Source of the DNA: a virus
Virus record (IMG/VR): IMGVR_UViG_3300032893_000060
Location: 1 to 55,388 of that record
Length of the DNA: 55,388 nucleotides
Reading direction: 5' to 3' (one strand)
Position 1 is the stretch's first letter, and each line of letters opens with the position of its first letter. The notes under the pieces were generated by a model. It was not told where the DNA came from, did not search any database, and was given only the letters and a program-made list of their open reading frames with translations. Positions 1 to 7,864 of this stretch are shown here, in pieces. The position numbers and the translations under genes are program-made.

Positions 1-127
1 TGTCCACATATCCCCGAATCAGACTATCGGCGAACTATAAGGAATACTCCAGGCGGCGAAAACAGTTCAGTTATTAAGTCTCAGTTCTTCGCCGAATTTG
101 GCACTACTGGTGAAATGGTAGTGATTC
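1..127. repeat. Direct terminal repeat, left copy (identical to 55262-55388)
   Basis: The first 127 bases are identical to the last 127 bases of the window. The repeat lies inside the terminase reading frame, which continues in phase across the join. A length of exactly 127 is a common maximum k-mer size of short-read assemblers, so this is most simply the overlap of a circular assembly. A biological terminal repeat is less likely. Confidence 0.95.
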
Positions 128-927
128 CATCTATATATGTGTGGCGCGCTAGCAAAAGGACTGAAAAAGATTGGGTTCCAGAGCCGCATAATCGTGGTGG
201 ATTAGATCTTAGCGATGGTGGTGATGAGACTGTGTTGGTTGTGAGAAATGGGAATAGGATATTGAAGTTGATTCCATTCCGCTTTGATAATAGCGAAGAT
301 ACTATAGCATTTCTAAATGAAGCTTTCAAAGATAATGGACTTGTTCACAGAGACGCTCTCATCTACGCGGATTGTGGCGGCATCGGCAAACCAATGCTCG
401 ATAGAATGCGTAGACAAGGATGGAGTAATATACGATATTGTGATAATAGAGCGAAAACCTCTAGACCAAAGACTTACCGAAATTGGGGGGCGCAGTCTTG
501 GTTTCACTTCGCCGACTGTATCAAAACTGATCCGATAATTATTCCAGACGACGTCTCATTGATAAAGCAGCTTTCCACTAGATACTATAAGATAATGGAT
601 GGTGCTATCCACCAGCTGTTGAGTAAGATTGAGATGAGGTCTCGTGGATACCATTCGCCAGACAGAGCTGATGCAGTAGTGCTTGCGTTCACAGACTATA
701 AACAGTCGTACGTTTCAGAATATGACAAAGACGAACGAAAGCCTACTCTAGAGGGTGAAGAACCAAAGCCAGAAAAGGTGAGAACATTTGACCTCCGATC
801 CTGGGCTAGAGGATCATCAATGGATTATAATCGAGTATTTACAGTCAATGCAGGTCAGAAGGACTGGAGCGAGATTCAGGATCAACTTAATGAACTAAAC
901 AAACAAGTACTAATGAACAAAGGATAG
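1..927 (+). CDS. terL: Terminase large subunit, C-terminal part (nuclease domain)
   Basis: This is the distal half of the packaging motor. The frame is open from base 1 and continues the segment that starts at 54320, giving about 622 residues in the circular genome. The RNase H-fold nuclease signatures are visible: LDLSDGGDE near codons 65-75 (first acidic residue), ADCGGIGKP about 60 codons later, and SPDRADAVVLA near the end of the domain (final acidic residue). Together with the ATPase half at 54320-55388 this is a confident large-terminase assignment. An internal ATG at 115 is not the true start, because homology-bearing sequence extends upstream of it. The next gene follows after 6 bases. 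Confidence 0.93.
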   Translation, partial: CPHIPESDYRRTIRNTPGGENSSVIKSQFFAEFGTTGEMVVIPSIYVWRASKRTEKDWVPEPHNRGGLDLSDGGDETVLVVRNGNRILKLIPFRFDNSEDTIAFLNEAFKDNGLVHRDALIYADCGGIGKPMLDRMRRQGWSNIRYCDNRAKTSRPKTYRNWGAQSWFHFADCIKTDPIIIPDDVSLIKQLSTRYYKIMDGAIHQLLSKIEMRSRGYHSPDRADAVVLAFTDYKQSYVSEYDKDERKPTLEGEEPKPEKVRTFDLRSWARGSSMDYNRVFTVNAGQKDWSEIQDQLNELNKQVLMNKG

Positions 928-933
928 AACATT

Positions 934-1149
934 ATGGCAGAACAAACACCTTGCCCGCGATGCGGGTATGTAGAAGGAAAGTCGGTCGCTCCAATGAGTA
1001 ATCATATGAATGAGTATGTCGATGAAAAGACAGGTAAATCGTATGGTGTGCTTAATAGCAATGACGACAAAGTGACAGTTGGTACTCAGTCACTGGTAAA
1101 AAAGGCTCTCTACAAAGCTCCAACTCCTGTTGTCCCTCCCAAGAAGTAA
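934..1149 (+). CDS. Small protein with N-terminal CxxC knuckle, unknown function
   Basis: This 71-residue protein begins MAEQTPCPRCGYVEG, a single CPxCG zinc-knuckle-like motif, followed by a polar middle and a Pro-rich tail (VVPPKK). Only one cysteine pair is present, so zinc binding would need a dimer or a partner. It sits between the terminase and portal genes, 6 bases after the terminase stop, so it probably belongs to the packaging operon. I do not recognise a named family. An annotation as a packaging or portal accessory protein would rest on position only. Confidence 0.75.
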   Translation: MAEQTPCPRCGYVEGKSVAPMSNHMNEYVDEKTGKSYGVLNSNDDKVTVGTQSLVKKALYKAPTPVVPPKK

Positions 1150-1162
1150 GTGCACAACTCGG

Positions 1163-1194
1163 TCCTACAGCGGGCCTAAATATTCTGTAGGAGG
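1163..1194 (+). promoter_or_regulatory. Hairpin overlapping the ribosome binding site of the 1206 gene
   Basis: TCCTACAG (1163-1170) is perfectly complementary to CTGTAGGA (1185-1192). The downstream arm contains most of the Shine-Dalgarno core AGGAGG (1189-1194) for the ATG at 1206. When folded, the 8-bp helix would cover the ribosome binding site. The few T residues that follow are too weak to make a terminator convincing. Confidence 0.5.
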
Positions 1195-1205
1195 CTTTTA
1201 ATATT

Positions 1206-1484
1206 ATGAAAGAAAAGAACGAGACAGTCAAAGACGAGCAAGCTGAATCACCTGCTAAGCAAGAGGAAGAAGCGGCTTCCGGTAATGAAGGTGTTATCCT
1301 TCCTGAACAGTTCCAACGTGAAGCTCATGCGTTAGTGCAGAAAGCTACCACAAAGCATCATACTGGACATATCAGACGTCTGGTGGATGACAAGGAGAGC
1401 GAGCACCGAAAAGCTGAGATGGCTAAAGAGAGTAAAGGCAAGGACAAAGTGCCTCAAGCATATAGCACAGAAGGAATGCCATGA
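1206..1484 (+). CDS. Small acidic/charged phage protein, unknown function
   Basis: This 92-residue, highly charged protein (many Lys and Glu, few hydrophobics) looks largely disordered at both ends. The central stretch VILPEQFQREAHALVQKATTKHHTGHIRRLV is the only part likely to fold as a helix. The start is fixed by an AGGAGG Shine-Dalgarno 11 bases upstream. It overlaps the next gene by ATGA. Its place between terminase and portal suggests a role in packaging or portal assembly, but no family is recognised. Confidence 0.75.
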   Translation: MKEKNETVKDEQAESPAKQEEEAASGNEGVILPEQFQREAHALVQKATTKHHTGHIRRLVDDKESEHRKAEMAKESKGKDKVPQAYSTEGMP

Positions 1485-1633
1485 TTCGTAAGACAGTAGG
1501 TGGCTTTCAAGTAGTGTCAGAACATCTAGATAAGCACGGCCACCGTAAAAATCTAGGTAAGAGCAAGACAAAAGCCGGTGCAGTAAAACGGCTTAGACAG
1601 GTGGAATACTTCAAGCATCATCCAAGAGGATAG
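1481..1633 (+). CDS. Small basic protein next to portal (50 aa), unknown function
   Basis: The ATG at 1481 overlaps the preceding stop as ATGA, and the frame runs 50 codons to TAG at 1631-1633, 4 bases before the portal start. The protein begins MIRKTVGGFQVVSEHLDKHG and continues with a basic segment containing SKTKAGAVKRLRQVEYFKHH. Short proteins of this KTKxxAxKRLRQVEYFKH type are common near phage portal genes, but I know no established function. It may bind nucleic acid, given its charge. Confidence 0.8.
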   Translation: MIRKTVGGFQVVSEHLDKHGHRKNLGKSKTKAGAVKRLRQVEYFKHHPRG

Positions 1634-1637
1634 CACT

Positions 1638-3500
1638 ATGCTTGACCGACTGAGCACTGATTATATCAACTCTACCGACTATAAAAAGTTGGAAGACAAG
1701 TTGAAGAACTTAAAAACTCTATTGGATGACCTCACGAATAAATCTGAAGAATCACGAAAGTTGCGGTATGCAGAAGTCGATATTGAAGCAGAGCGTGAAG
1801 CTGGACGATTGCAGCCAGACGAATTGTATATTCCACAACACATCTGTGATACCAACATCCGTCGTGAGCAGTCACCTTATGTTCAATACATTACTCAGTC
1901 ACCAAGAGCAGTGATACTTAAGGACGTTACTGATCCAACATTTGATTTATCAATTCTTGAAAATGACCTTACTAGCAAGTTACGATACGACGGCTGGCAA
2001 TTACCCATGTTCGCCAATATCGACGGATTCCAGGCTAATGGATATGGTATCATGGAAATTGTCATGGATCAAAGTAACCCAGGAGAACTCGCAACTGAGT
2101 TTGTCCAATTCGGAGACTTCGCTTTTACGAGTGACACACGAGACATTCAAGCTGTTGAAATTACGGCGAGAATGTATTACTTTACTCGGACTAAGTTACT
2201 AGCTCTTTGTGGCGATCCATTAGATACTGACAATCCAGACAATTTTGTTAGAGTTCAAGTTGAGAAGGTCATTTCTAAAGATCCTGAGACCAATGCTTCA
2301 ATTGAGTCAGCCGATATAAAAGACAAGTCACTCTATAAGATTGTCAAGTTCATGTTTAGAGTGAATGGAGTGGTGCACGTTGGTTGGGGCTGTCCCGAGG
2401 TATGCGATGATTGGCTTCGGCTTCCACGTCCACTATTCATTGGCAGGAAGAAGCCAGGTCAACCAACTCAAACGGCTAATTCAATGGGACCAGGAATGGT
2501 GCTTGGGCAAGGTCAGCCAATGATGCCACAGATGCCTCCACCACCTGAAAATGATTATGAGAAGAACTTTCCATATATTCTGTTTCCATATCTCATTAGT
2601 GAGAATGATACTATTTCACAACTTAAGGGACGTGTCTTTCTTGACCAGGATTTGCAGGAGGCTGTTTCTAGTCTTATATCTTCTACCTGCACTCAGGCGC
2701 GTCGTGCTAGTGGAATGTACTTCTCGAAAGATGTAAGTGATCCAAACGATGACTTAATGCTTCAAAAGAATATATTCTTCCGAAATGGCTGCGTTGTCAA
2801 TTCAAAGATCACTGCTTTTAAGATTGATGCACCTGATCCTGGCATGTTTAGTGCCATTAACATGCTTGTTTCAGCCAATCAGAATGAGACTTCCCAAGTC
2901 AACTTCGCTGCCACTAATCGAAAAGATAGTCGTAAGACGGCTGCCGAAGTCAATCTAGCTAAGCAAGAAGAACAAATATTGAGCACAGTACAGGTCGTTC
3001 TATTCTCAATTGCTCTTACTCAGATGTATCGGCTGATGATCGACATTATCAAGTCTAGAGTAGCAACTGGGTTGATTCAAGTGTCACCAGCACTTCAAGC
3101 AATGTATGCAAGGCGATTTGCTGTTAAGCCGTCGGGTGATGTGGATGTTATTCAGAAGAATCAGCTTATTCAAGCAATGATGCAAGCATGGGGTGTTGTG
3201 CAGAATACTGCTTGTGCTGTGCTGTTCTTGAGTGATCTACTTGAACTTATGTTTCCTGATCGTGCTGCACGATATGTTCAACTACTCCAGCAACAGCAAC
3301 AACAACAACAGAGTCAGCAAGCACAGATGATGAATCAAGGACTTATGCTTGCGAAACAGATGGCAGATAGTATTATCAGTTTGTCAAAGAAGCCCGAAAT
3401 GTTTAGTGAAACAGGTAAAATCCATGCATTACCAGCAATTGAAGCTGGCGCAGAAAAACTAGAAGGTATAATGAAACAGATGGGAGCAAAACCACAATGA
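1638..3500 (+). CDS. Portal protein
   Basis: This 620-residue protein follows the terminase block and precedes a scaffold-like and a capsid gene, the standard position of the portal. The N-terminus is predicted coiled coil (KLEDKLKNLKTLLDDL). The long central region ends in helices around YRLMIDIIKSRV, and a Gln-rich, coiled C-terminal segment (QQQQQQQQSQQAQ near residues 550-560) resembles the crown or barrel of large podovirus portals of the P22 type. A Pro/Met/Gln-rich low-complexity insert lies near residues 285-300. In the virion it would form the dodecameric ring at the packaging vertex. The family call rests on size, position and composition. Confidence 0.82.
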   Translation: MLDRLSTDYINSTDYKKLEDKLKNLKTLLDDLTNKSEESRKLRYAEVDIEAEREAGRLQPDELYIPQHICDTNIRREQSPYVQYITQSPRAVILKDVTDPTFDLSILENDLTSKLRYDGWQLPMFANIDGFQANGYGIMEIVMDQSNPGELATEFVQFGDFAFTSDTRDIQAVEITARMYYFTRTKLLALCGDPLDTDNPDNFVRVQVEKVISKDPETNASIESADIKDKSLYKIVKFMFRVNGVVHVGWGCPEVCDDWLRLPRPLFIGRKKPGQPTQTANSMGPGMVLGQGQPMMPQMPPPPENDYEKNFPYILFPYLISENDTISQLKGRVFLDQDLQEAVSSLISSTCTQARRASGMYFSKDVSDPNDDLMLQKNIFFRNGCVVNSKITAFKIDAPDPGMFSAINMLVSANQNETSQVNFAATNRKDSRKTAAEVNLAKQEEQILSTVQVVLFSIALTQMYRLMIDIIKSRVATGLIQVSPALQAMYARRFAVKPSGDVDVIQKNQLIQAMMQAWGVVQNTACAVLFLSDLLELMFPDRAARYVQLLQQQQQQQQSQQAQMMNQGLMLAKQMADSIISLSKKPEMFSETGKIHALPAIEAGAEKLEGIMKQMGAKPQ

Positions 3501-3742
3501 GCGCACAACCACAAGATATTCTATTTGACGCATACGAACAGTGGCGTCTACACCCAATAACAGGTGAGTTCATGAAGATTCTAGAACACCACAAGCAAGC
3601 ATTTGTTGATAAGATAGCAGCTGCGGCTTCCACTGGTGATGAGATTTTACTCCGATCATCTGCCAGTGGTATTCGAGATGTTGACACTATTATCAAGTTC
3701 ATGAACAACTACGAGACTTTTAAGGCTCAAATACGAAAGTAA
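3497..3742 (+). CDS. Small portal-adjacent protein, unknown function
   Basis: This 81-residue protein overlaps the portal stop by ATGA, which points to translational coupling. It is predicted all-helical (FDAYEQWRLHPITGEFMKILEHHKQAFVDKIAAAA and later DVDTIIKFMNNYETFKAQI). Short helical proteins of this kind occur between portal and scaffold genes in many podoviruses. Its function is not known to me. Six bases separate it from the next gene. Confidence 0.78.
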   Translation: MSAQPQDILFDAYEQWRLHPITGEFMKILEHHKQAFVDKIAAAASTGDEILLRSSASGIRDVDTIIKFMNNYETFKAQIRK

Positions 3743-3748
3743 ATCATT

Positions 3749-4954
3749 ATGGCCTACGAACCGACATTCACACCACCGAAAACAGTTAATCCGCCGTCAA
3801 TTACTCCACAAGTATCTCATGAACCACCGCCTGAAATCGCGAAGATGGAGTTCAAGTTGGACCCAACTATCAGCACTGAAAGTGATCCAACACGCGTTAC
3901 AGTAGAAGATAAGAGTGGAATTAGCAAACCAGTTGAAACGGCGAAACCAGTCGAACAGGCTGAAGAAAAGAAAGAAACTCCTGAGCGTGGGCCAGATGGT
4001 AAGTTTCTTCCAAAAGAGAAGAAGGAAGAAGTAGTTGAAGAGAAGAAGGAAGAGCCAAATGCCATCCTCAAACCTCCAGCAAGCGAAAAAAAGGAAGCCG
4101 CAAAAGGTGAAGAGAAAGTAAAGCTCTTTGTTCCACCTGGGAAAGAGGAGAAGAAAGCTCGTGACTATTCTGGATTTACACCAGAAGAACAGACTCATCT
4201 CAAACAGATGAGCAATGAGGCATTTACTTTTACTTCAAATCTCATTAAACAGCTAGCGTCGCTCAAAGATGCTTCATTTCTACAGCATCCAGATGCATAT
4301 ACACTGTCACCTGAATATCGCGAGACACAAACAGCAATTCAGTTTGCTGTAAAGGAGGGCAATTATTGGCGTGATGCATTGGCGAATGTGAAGAAAGGTG
4401 AAGCTATTACGCCTATTACTGGATGGGATGATAAGGGAAATCCTGTGTTGGGTGCTGAAATACAGCCCAATGAACAGGTGGAGGAAGCTGTTAGAGCCGC
4501 AATGCAGAATTGTTTTGCTGTTGCGCAACAGAAGCAGGGTTCATTGAATCAGGTTCAAAAGACATTTCAAGATCGTGTTAAGAGCGATCTCCAGATGATT
4601 CAGTCTGAACGCGCTCGCCGATTTGGATGGGTCTCTGATCCAAAGATTCTAGACTATACAATACAGGTTGATGGTATTGGCGAAATGACTGTTGGTCAAA
4701 TAAGGAACTCATTCATTGATCTGTTTCCACCATATCTCCGAAACAATCCTGGCACTGAAACAGCCGCAGACCTGTTCGTAGCATTACGCATTCAAGCGGC
4801 TGAGTTGGCCCAAGCACTTAATGGGAAACAGACAGAGGCGATTAAGAAAGAGGAAGTTGCAAGGGCCGAGCCATCAAGTGAAACAAAACCAGCTAAACAA
4901 GTTGAGCCGGTCGGGAAGGTTAGAGAATTTTCATTGGCTGGACTTCCATCATGA
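3749..4954 (+). CDS. Probable scaffolding protein
   Basis: This 401-residue protein has a low-complexity Lys/Glu/Pro N-terminal third with ERGPDGKFLPKEKKEE, a motif often seen at the N-terminus of phage scaffolds, then a mostly helical Gln-rich body and a basic C-terminal tail. It lies between portal and major capsid genes, as scaffold genes do, with only a homing endonuclease inserted after it. In assembly it would chaperone capsid protein into a procapsid and then leave or be cleaved. The call is by position and composition; no enzymatic motif is visible. Confidence 0.72.
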   Translation: MAYEPTFTPPKTVNPPSITPQVSHEPPPEIAKMEFKLDPTISTESDPTRVTVEDKSGISKPVETAKPVEQAEEKKETPERGPDGKFLPKEKKEEVVEEKKEEPNAILKPPASEKKEAAKGEEKVKLFVPPGKEEKKARDYSGFTPEEQTHLKQMSNEAFTFTSNLIKQLASLKDASFLQHPDAYTLSPEYRETQTAIQFAVKEGNYWRDALANVKKGEAITPITGWDDKGNPVLGAEIQPNEQVEEAVRAAMQNCFAVAQQKQGSLNQVQKTFQDRVKSDLQMIQSERARRFGWVSDPKILDYTIQVDGIGEMTVGQIRNSFIDLFPPYLRNNPGTETAADLFVALRIQAAELAQALNGKQTEAIKKEEVARAEPSSETKPAKQVEPVGKVREFSLAGLPS

Positions 4955-5433
4955 AGATGTTACCACCTTCTAAACGAGATATTATCTGGTTTCATACTCG
5001 ATATGATCGAGGAACTGAAGAGGAATGTTGGAATTGGAAGTTTGGTAGATTTGATAAACGTTATGGGCAGTACTGTTATAATAATTATCCGGTACTAGCC
5101 CATAGATTTGCCTATTTATTAGTTCATCCAGACTTTGACCAGTCGTTGTGTGTTTGTCATAGATGTGATAATCCTTTGTGTGTTAACCCTAGCCATTTAT
5201 TTTTAGGTACTAGCCAAGAGAATACAGCAGACAAAGTAACTAAAGGTAGGTGTGCTATAGGTGAGTTTAACGGTGCTTCTATTATTACAGAAGATATTGT
5301 AAAAGAGATACGAGCCAAACACTTGACTGGTCAATATTCACAAAGAAGACTCGCTAGAATTTTTAAGATAAGCCAAGCATCTATATGGGGTATTGTAAAC
5401 AATAGGTATTGGACACACGTTACTTTGCAATAA
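4951..5433 (+). CDS. HNH homing endonuclease (free-standing)
   Basis: This 160-residue protein has the HNH_3-type core: VLAHRFAYLLVH, CHRCDNPLCVNPSHLFLG (zinc/HNH region around residues 68-88), then SQENTADKVTKGR. The C-terminal part looks like a helix-turn-helix (YSQRRLARIFKISQASIWGI) for target recognition. It overlaps the scaffold stop by ATGA and separates scaffold from the capsid gene, a typical insertion site for selfish free-standing nucleases. It is more AT-rich than its neighbours. It probably cuts related phage genomes lacking the insertion and spreads by repair. Confidence 0.9.
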   Translation: MKMLPPSKRDIIWFHTRYDRGTEEECWNWKFGRFDKRYGQYCYNNYPVLAHRFAYLLVHPDFDQSLCVCHRCDNPLCVNPSHLFLGTSQENTADKVTKGRCAIGEFNGASIITEDIVKEIRAKHLTGQYSQRRLARIFKISQASIWGIVNNRYWTHVTLQ

Positions 5434-5436
5434 ACT

Positions 5437-5452
5437 TGGCATGAAACCTGCT
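5437..5452 (+). promoter_or_regulatory. Sigma-54 promoter of the major capsid gene
   Basis: TGGCATG-AAACC-TGCT matches the -24/-12 consensus TGGCAYG-N4-TTGCW, with GG and GC separated by exactly 10 bases. It lies four bases after the HNH stop, in the only sizeable gap of the head gene block. Transcription would start near 5463, about 130 bases upstream of the capsid ATG. It is one of five sites in this genome sharing TGGCAYG-N5-TGCT. Confidence 0.8.
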
Positions 5453-5462
5453 ATCAATTAGT

Positions 5463-5594
5463 TGCTTCTACGACAAGGGCATGTCACTCTGAGCTACTTT
5501 AGCACAAGGGCATGTGAAGGAGATTGGCCTACGGTTTCCAATCATTCACATTAACAATTTGTGCTACTTTGTAGCCTAAGAGAAAGACAGTTAA
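5463..5594 (+). promoter_or_regulatory. Structured 5' leader of the major capsid mRNA
   Basis: The leader holds two copies of ACAAGGGCATGT (5473-5484 and 5504-5515), each closable as a short hairpin. The flanking pair is G-C in one copy and C-G in the other, a compensatory change that supports RNA pairing. Two further hairpins share GCTACTTT: GCTA/TAGC at 5493-5503 and GCTAC/GTAGC at 5563-5575. GATTGG (5522-5527) pairs with CCAATC (5538-5543). No reading frame is visible. It may stabilise the mRNA or bind a regulatory protein. Confidence 0.6.
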
Positions 5595-6905
5595 ATGCCG
5601 TCATACTATGACGCTCCAAGCGTCTTTGGAAACGCGGTTGTGGAAGACGTCAACCGCTTTAATCAACTTCCTTTCTATCTTGTTCACAACGAGGTTAAGC
5701 AATTTCCTATCTGGAATGAGTTTGATCAAGCATACGGAAAGATCGACTGGGAGACTAATCAAGGTAACATCATGCGTGGTGTTACCCCTCAACGTTCGCC
5801 AGTCGGTCGAGCATTCTTCTTCCCTAATGCGGTAACGCAGGTAGCTAAGAAGGATATCTACCAAGTCACTGAAAGCAAGGAAGAGGCGGCTGTGATGGTT
5901 CATAAGTATGAATCATTCCAGTTTAACTTCATGCCTTCTTTCACGGCTTTCTGGGAAACATACCTTCAATTCGCTAACAAGGACATTGTTGAGAAGATCA
6001 GTATTTCCAACAATCAGTTTATCGAGACAAACATGTGGTTTAATGCCATCAATGTTTATCTCTGTGGCACTGGACTTGTTGGTGGTGCTCCAACAGTAAT
6101 GGGTAATAGTGCTGGTAATGCGGCTGGATCTAAGACGGCTGCATGGCTGGTTGCACTCACTACTGGTGCTCAGGGCAATAATGGTGTTCTCCAGGGTCTT
6201 ACACTTCGCGATCTTTATCGTGCTGTAATGAATCTTCAGGAAGATTTAGCAGCGCCTCCGATGGAAGGTGTAAGGAATATGCCGAAGGATAACGATGGAG
6301 TTAAGGGTCATTACTGGCTCTATCTGTCGTCCGAAGCATTCATGAACTTCACGTTCGATCCAGATGTGGCTGTTTTGAAGCCTCTGAACTTGGACTTGCT
6401 GTTTAATGACTTCAAGGGTTCGCTCTTTGGCACTACTGTTTGTAAGATCAAGAAGTATCCTATCCGCTTCAACATTGTTGATATTAAGGATGCGAATGGC
6501 AATACTCTTTGGGCTGCTGGAATGCCAATAGATCCTGAAATCTTCGATCCGACAGACAATAAGTGGAAGCCGAATCCGTATTGGACTAACCTCACTAGCG
6601 CGCCGTTTGAAATTGCGTGGCTCTGTGGTGAGTCTTATGCGAGAACGATTAAGGTTGGACCTCCGCCCAAGGAGTTCGCAACCACGAACATGTCAGCACA
6701 GAAGTTCTATTCGATGAAGTGGAACGGTGAAGTGCGGCTAACAGATCAAGTGTTGATCACTAATCCTGATGGCACTACTGAATTGAACGTCTATGGTGAA
6801 AACCTGAAGTTCATCAGCAAGCTCACTCATGGTTATCTAGTAGGGGAACGTCGTAATGCGTTTCCGATCTTGCTTCGTAGGAGCCGTCCTGCTGTTCAAC
6901 ACTAA
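5595..6905 (+). CDS. Major capsid protein
   Basis: This 436-residue protein follows the scaffold and precedes the tail genes. Its composition is that of a structural shell protein: mixed alpha/beta, few charges in runs, 4 Cys at most, no enzymatic motif. It would fold as an HK97-type coat protein of the P22-like size class. The gene has its own sigma-54 promoter and a long structured leader, consistent with the need for very high expression. It uses slightly higher-GC codons than the neighbours, as highly expressed genes often do. The assignment is by position, size and dedicated promoter. Confidence 0.82.
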   Translation: MPSYYDAPSVFGNAVVEDVNRFNQLPFYLVHNEVKQFPIWNEFDQAYGKIDWETNQGNIMRGVTPQRSPVGRAFFFPNAVTQVAKKDIYQVTESKEEAAVMVHKYESFQFNFMPSFTAFWETYLQFANKDIVEKISISNNQFIETNMWFNAINVYLCGTGLVGGAPTVMGNSAGNAAGSKTAAWLVALTTGAQGNNGVLQGLTLRDLYRAVMNLQEDLAAPPMEGVRNMPKDNDGVKGHYWLYLSSEAFMNFTFDPDVAVLKPLNLDLLFNDFKGSLFGTTVCKIKKYPIRFNIVDIKDANGNTLWAAGMPIDPEIFDPTDNKWKPNPYWTNLTSAPFEIAWLCGESYARTIKVGPPPKEFATTNMSAQKFYSMKWNGEVRLTDQVLITNPDGTTELNVYGENLKFISKLTHGYLVGERRNAFPILLRRSRPAVQH

Positions 6906-6923
6906 TAGAAAGGATCTAATAAT

Positions 6924-7463
6924 ATGCGTAAGCTTATTTCAATTGGTGTCAGTCTCTTTGCTGGCTTTACAATGTATGCTGGAGTTCTGACATATAGCAC
7001 TAATCTTGCTGCTGCGGCTAAGTGTAACGTTCCTAACCTTAATGGTGGTGGCGTTATATCTTATGTACTTCTGTCAGCGGATACAACTAATGCTGGTTCA
7101 TGCCTTGTGTATGATTCACCTGGCAATTGGATCACGCAGACAAATAGTGGATATTCGTATAATACATATGGTGTTGTAAATACTAACGGTATGTATAGTC
7201 CTACGACTGGTACTGTTGTATACACATACACTAACTATTATGGCGTTACCTATAACGGGACTAACTACATGGGTAATGAGTTGACTGTTACAAGCAACTA
7301 TGTTGCAGGTTCAACTAATGTCCTGACTCCTATGTTGACTCTTGCAACAGCTACGAATACGTCAACAACCTTCATGGGCATCAACAGAACATTTCGGTCT
7401 GGTATTTGTGTGACGAATACTGGTTCCGGAACTATTGGATTGACATTCGGGATCATCCAGTAG
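6924..7463 (+). CDS. Signal-peptide-bearing Thr/Asn-rich structural or decoration protein
   Basis: This 179-residue protein starts MRKLISIGVSLFAGFTMYAGV, a membrane-like or signal-like segment, followed by LAAAAK, a plausible cleavage zone. The rest is beta-rich and full of Thr, Asn, Tyr and Gly (TYTNYYGVTYNGTNYMGN). A strong AAGGA Shine-Dalgarno precedes the ATG. It shares the capsid transcript and is followed by a terminator, so it is probably made in large amounts: a head decoration or secreted virion protein is a reasonable guess. No family is recognised. Confidence 0.7.
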   Translation: MRKLISIGVSLFAGFTMYAGVLTYSTNLAAAAKCNVPNLNGGGVISYVLLSADTTNAGSCLVYDSPGNWITQTNSGYSYNTYGVVNTNGMYSPTTGTVVYTYTNYYGVTYNGTNYMGNELTVTSNYVAGSTNVLTPMLTLATATNTSTTFMGINRTFRSGICVTNTGSGTIGLTFGIIQ

Positions 7464-7481
7464 ATGCGTTAGGGTAGTTTG

Positions 7482-7520
7482 GGCAGCAGGTAGTTCATTG
7501 GTTTCTACCTGCTGCCTTTT
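7482..7520 (+). terminator. Rho-independent terminator after the capsid transcript
   Basis: GGCAGCAGGTAG (7482-7493) and CTACCTGCTGCC (7505-7516) form a perfect 12-bp stem with an 11-nt loop, followed by TTTT. It lies between the capsid/decoration unit and the tail gene block, so sigma-54-driven capsid transcripts would end here. Confidence 0.88.
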
Positions 7521-7534
7521 CCTAGAAAGGAAAT

Positions 7535-7864
7535 ATGATTTTTGATTCGATTGAACGAACTGTAGTAGACACTGGAATTGCTGCACAGACTGTTCCTGAT
7601 AGTGAATCCACTTTAATTATTCCAGATACTAACTCAATGCCAGACGATATCGTCTCTATTGAGCTTTTCAATGCTGGTGATAATAAAGCATATATGGCGT
7701 ATGGCCGTGCTGCTGATAGTGACAAGAATTTTAATGCTTTTCTCTTTCCAGGTGCTGCACTTAATGTAAAGACTAGAATGGCTGTATATTGCTACAGCCC
7801 AGGTGGAACACAAATTGGAATCACTGTTCTTCGCCGCAATAAGGCACTGACTAGCGCACAATGA
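7535..7864 (+). CDS. Small beta-rich structural protein, unknown function
   Basis: This 109-residue protein has no signal peptide and is rich in short beta segments (SIELFNAGDNKAYMAYGRAAD, LNVKTRMAVYCYSPGGTQIGITVLRRN). An AAAGGA Shine-Dalgarno lies just before the ATG, after the terminator. It overlaps the next gene by ATGA. Similar small proteins occur between capsid and tail genes as head-completion or decoration factors. I do not recognise a family. Confidence 0.72.
   Translation: MIFDSIERTVVDTGIAAQTVPDSESTLIIPDTNSMPDDIVSIELFNAGDNKAYMAYGRAADSDKNFNAFLFPGAALNVKTRMAVYCYSPGGTQIGITVLRRNKALTSAQ

Noticed and set aside
6067-6082. TGGCACTGGACTTGT, a sigma-54-like sequence
   Set aside because: It lies inside the capsid gene and lacks the C of the GC dinucleotide; only intergenic sites with the full pattern were accepted.
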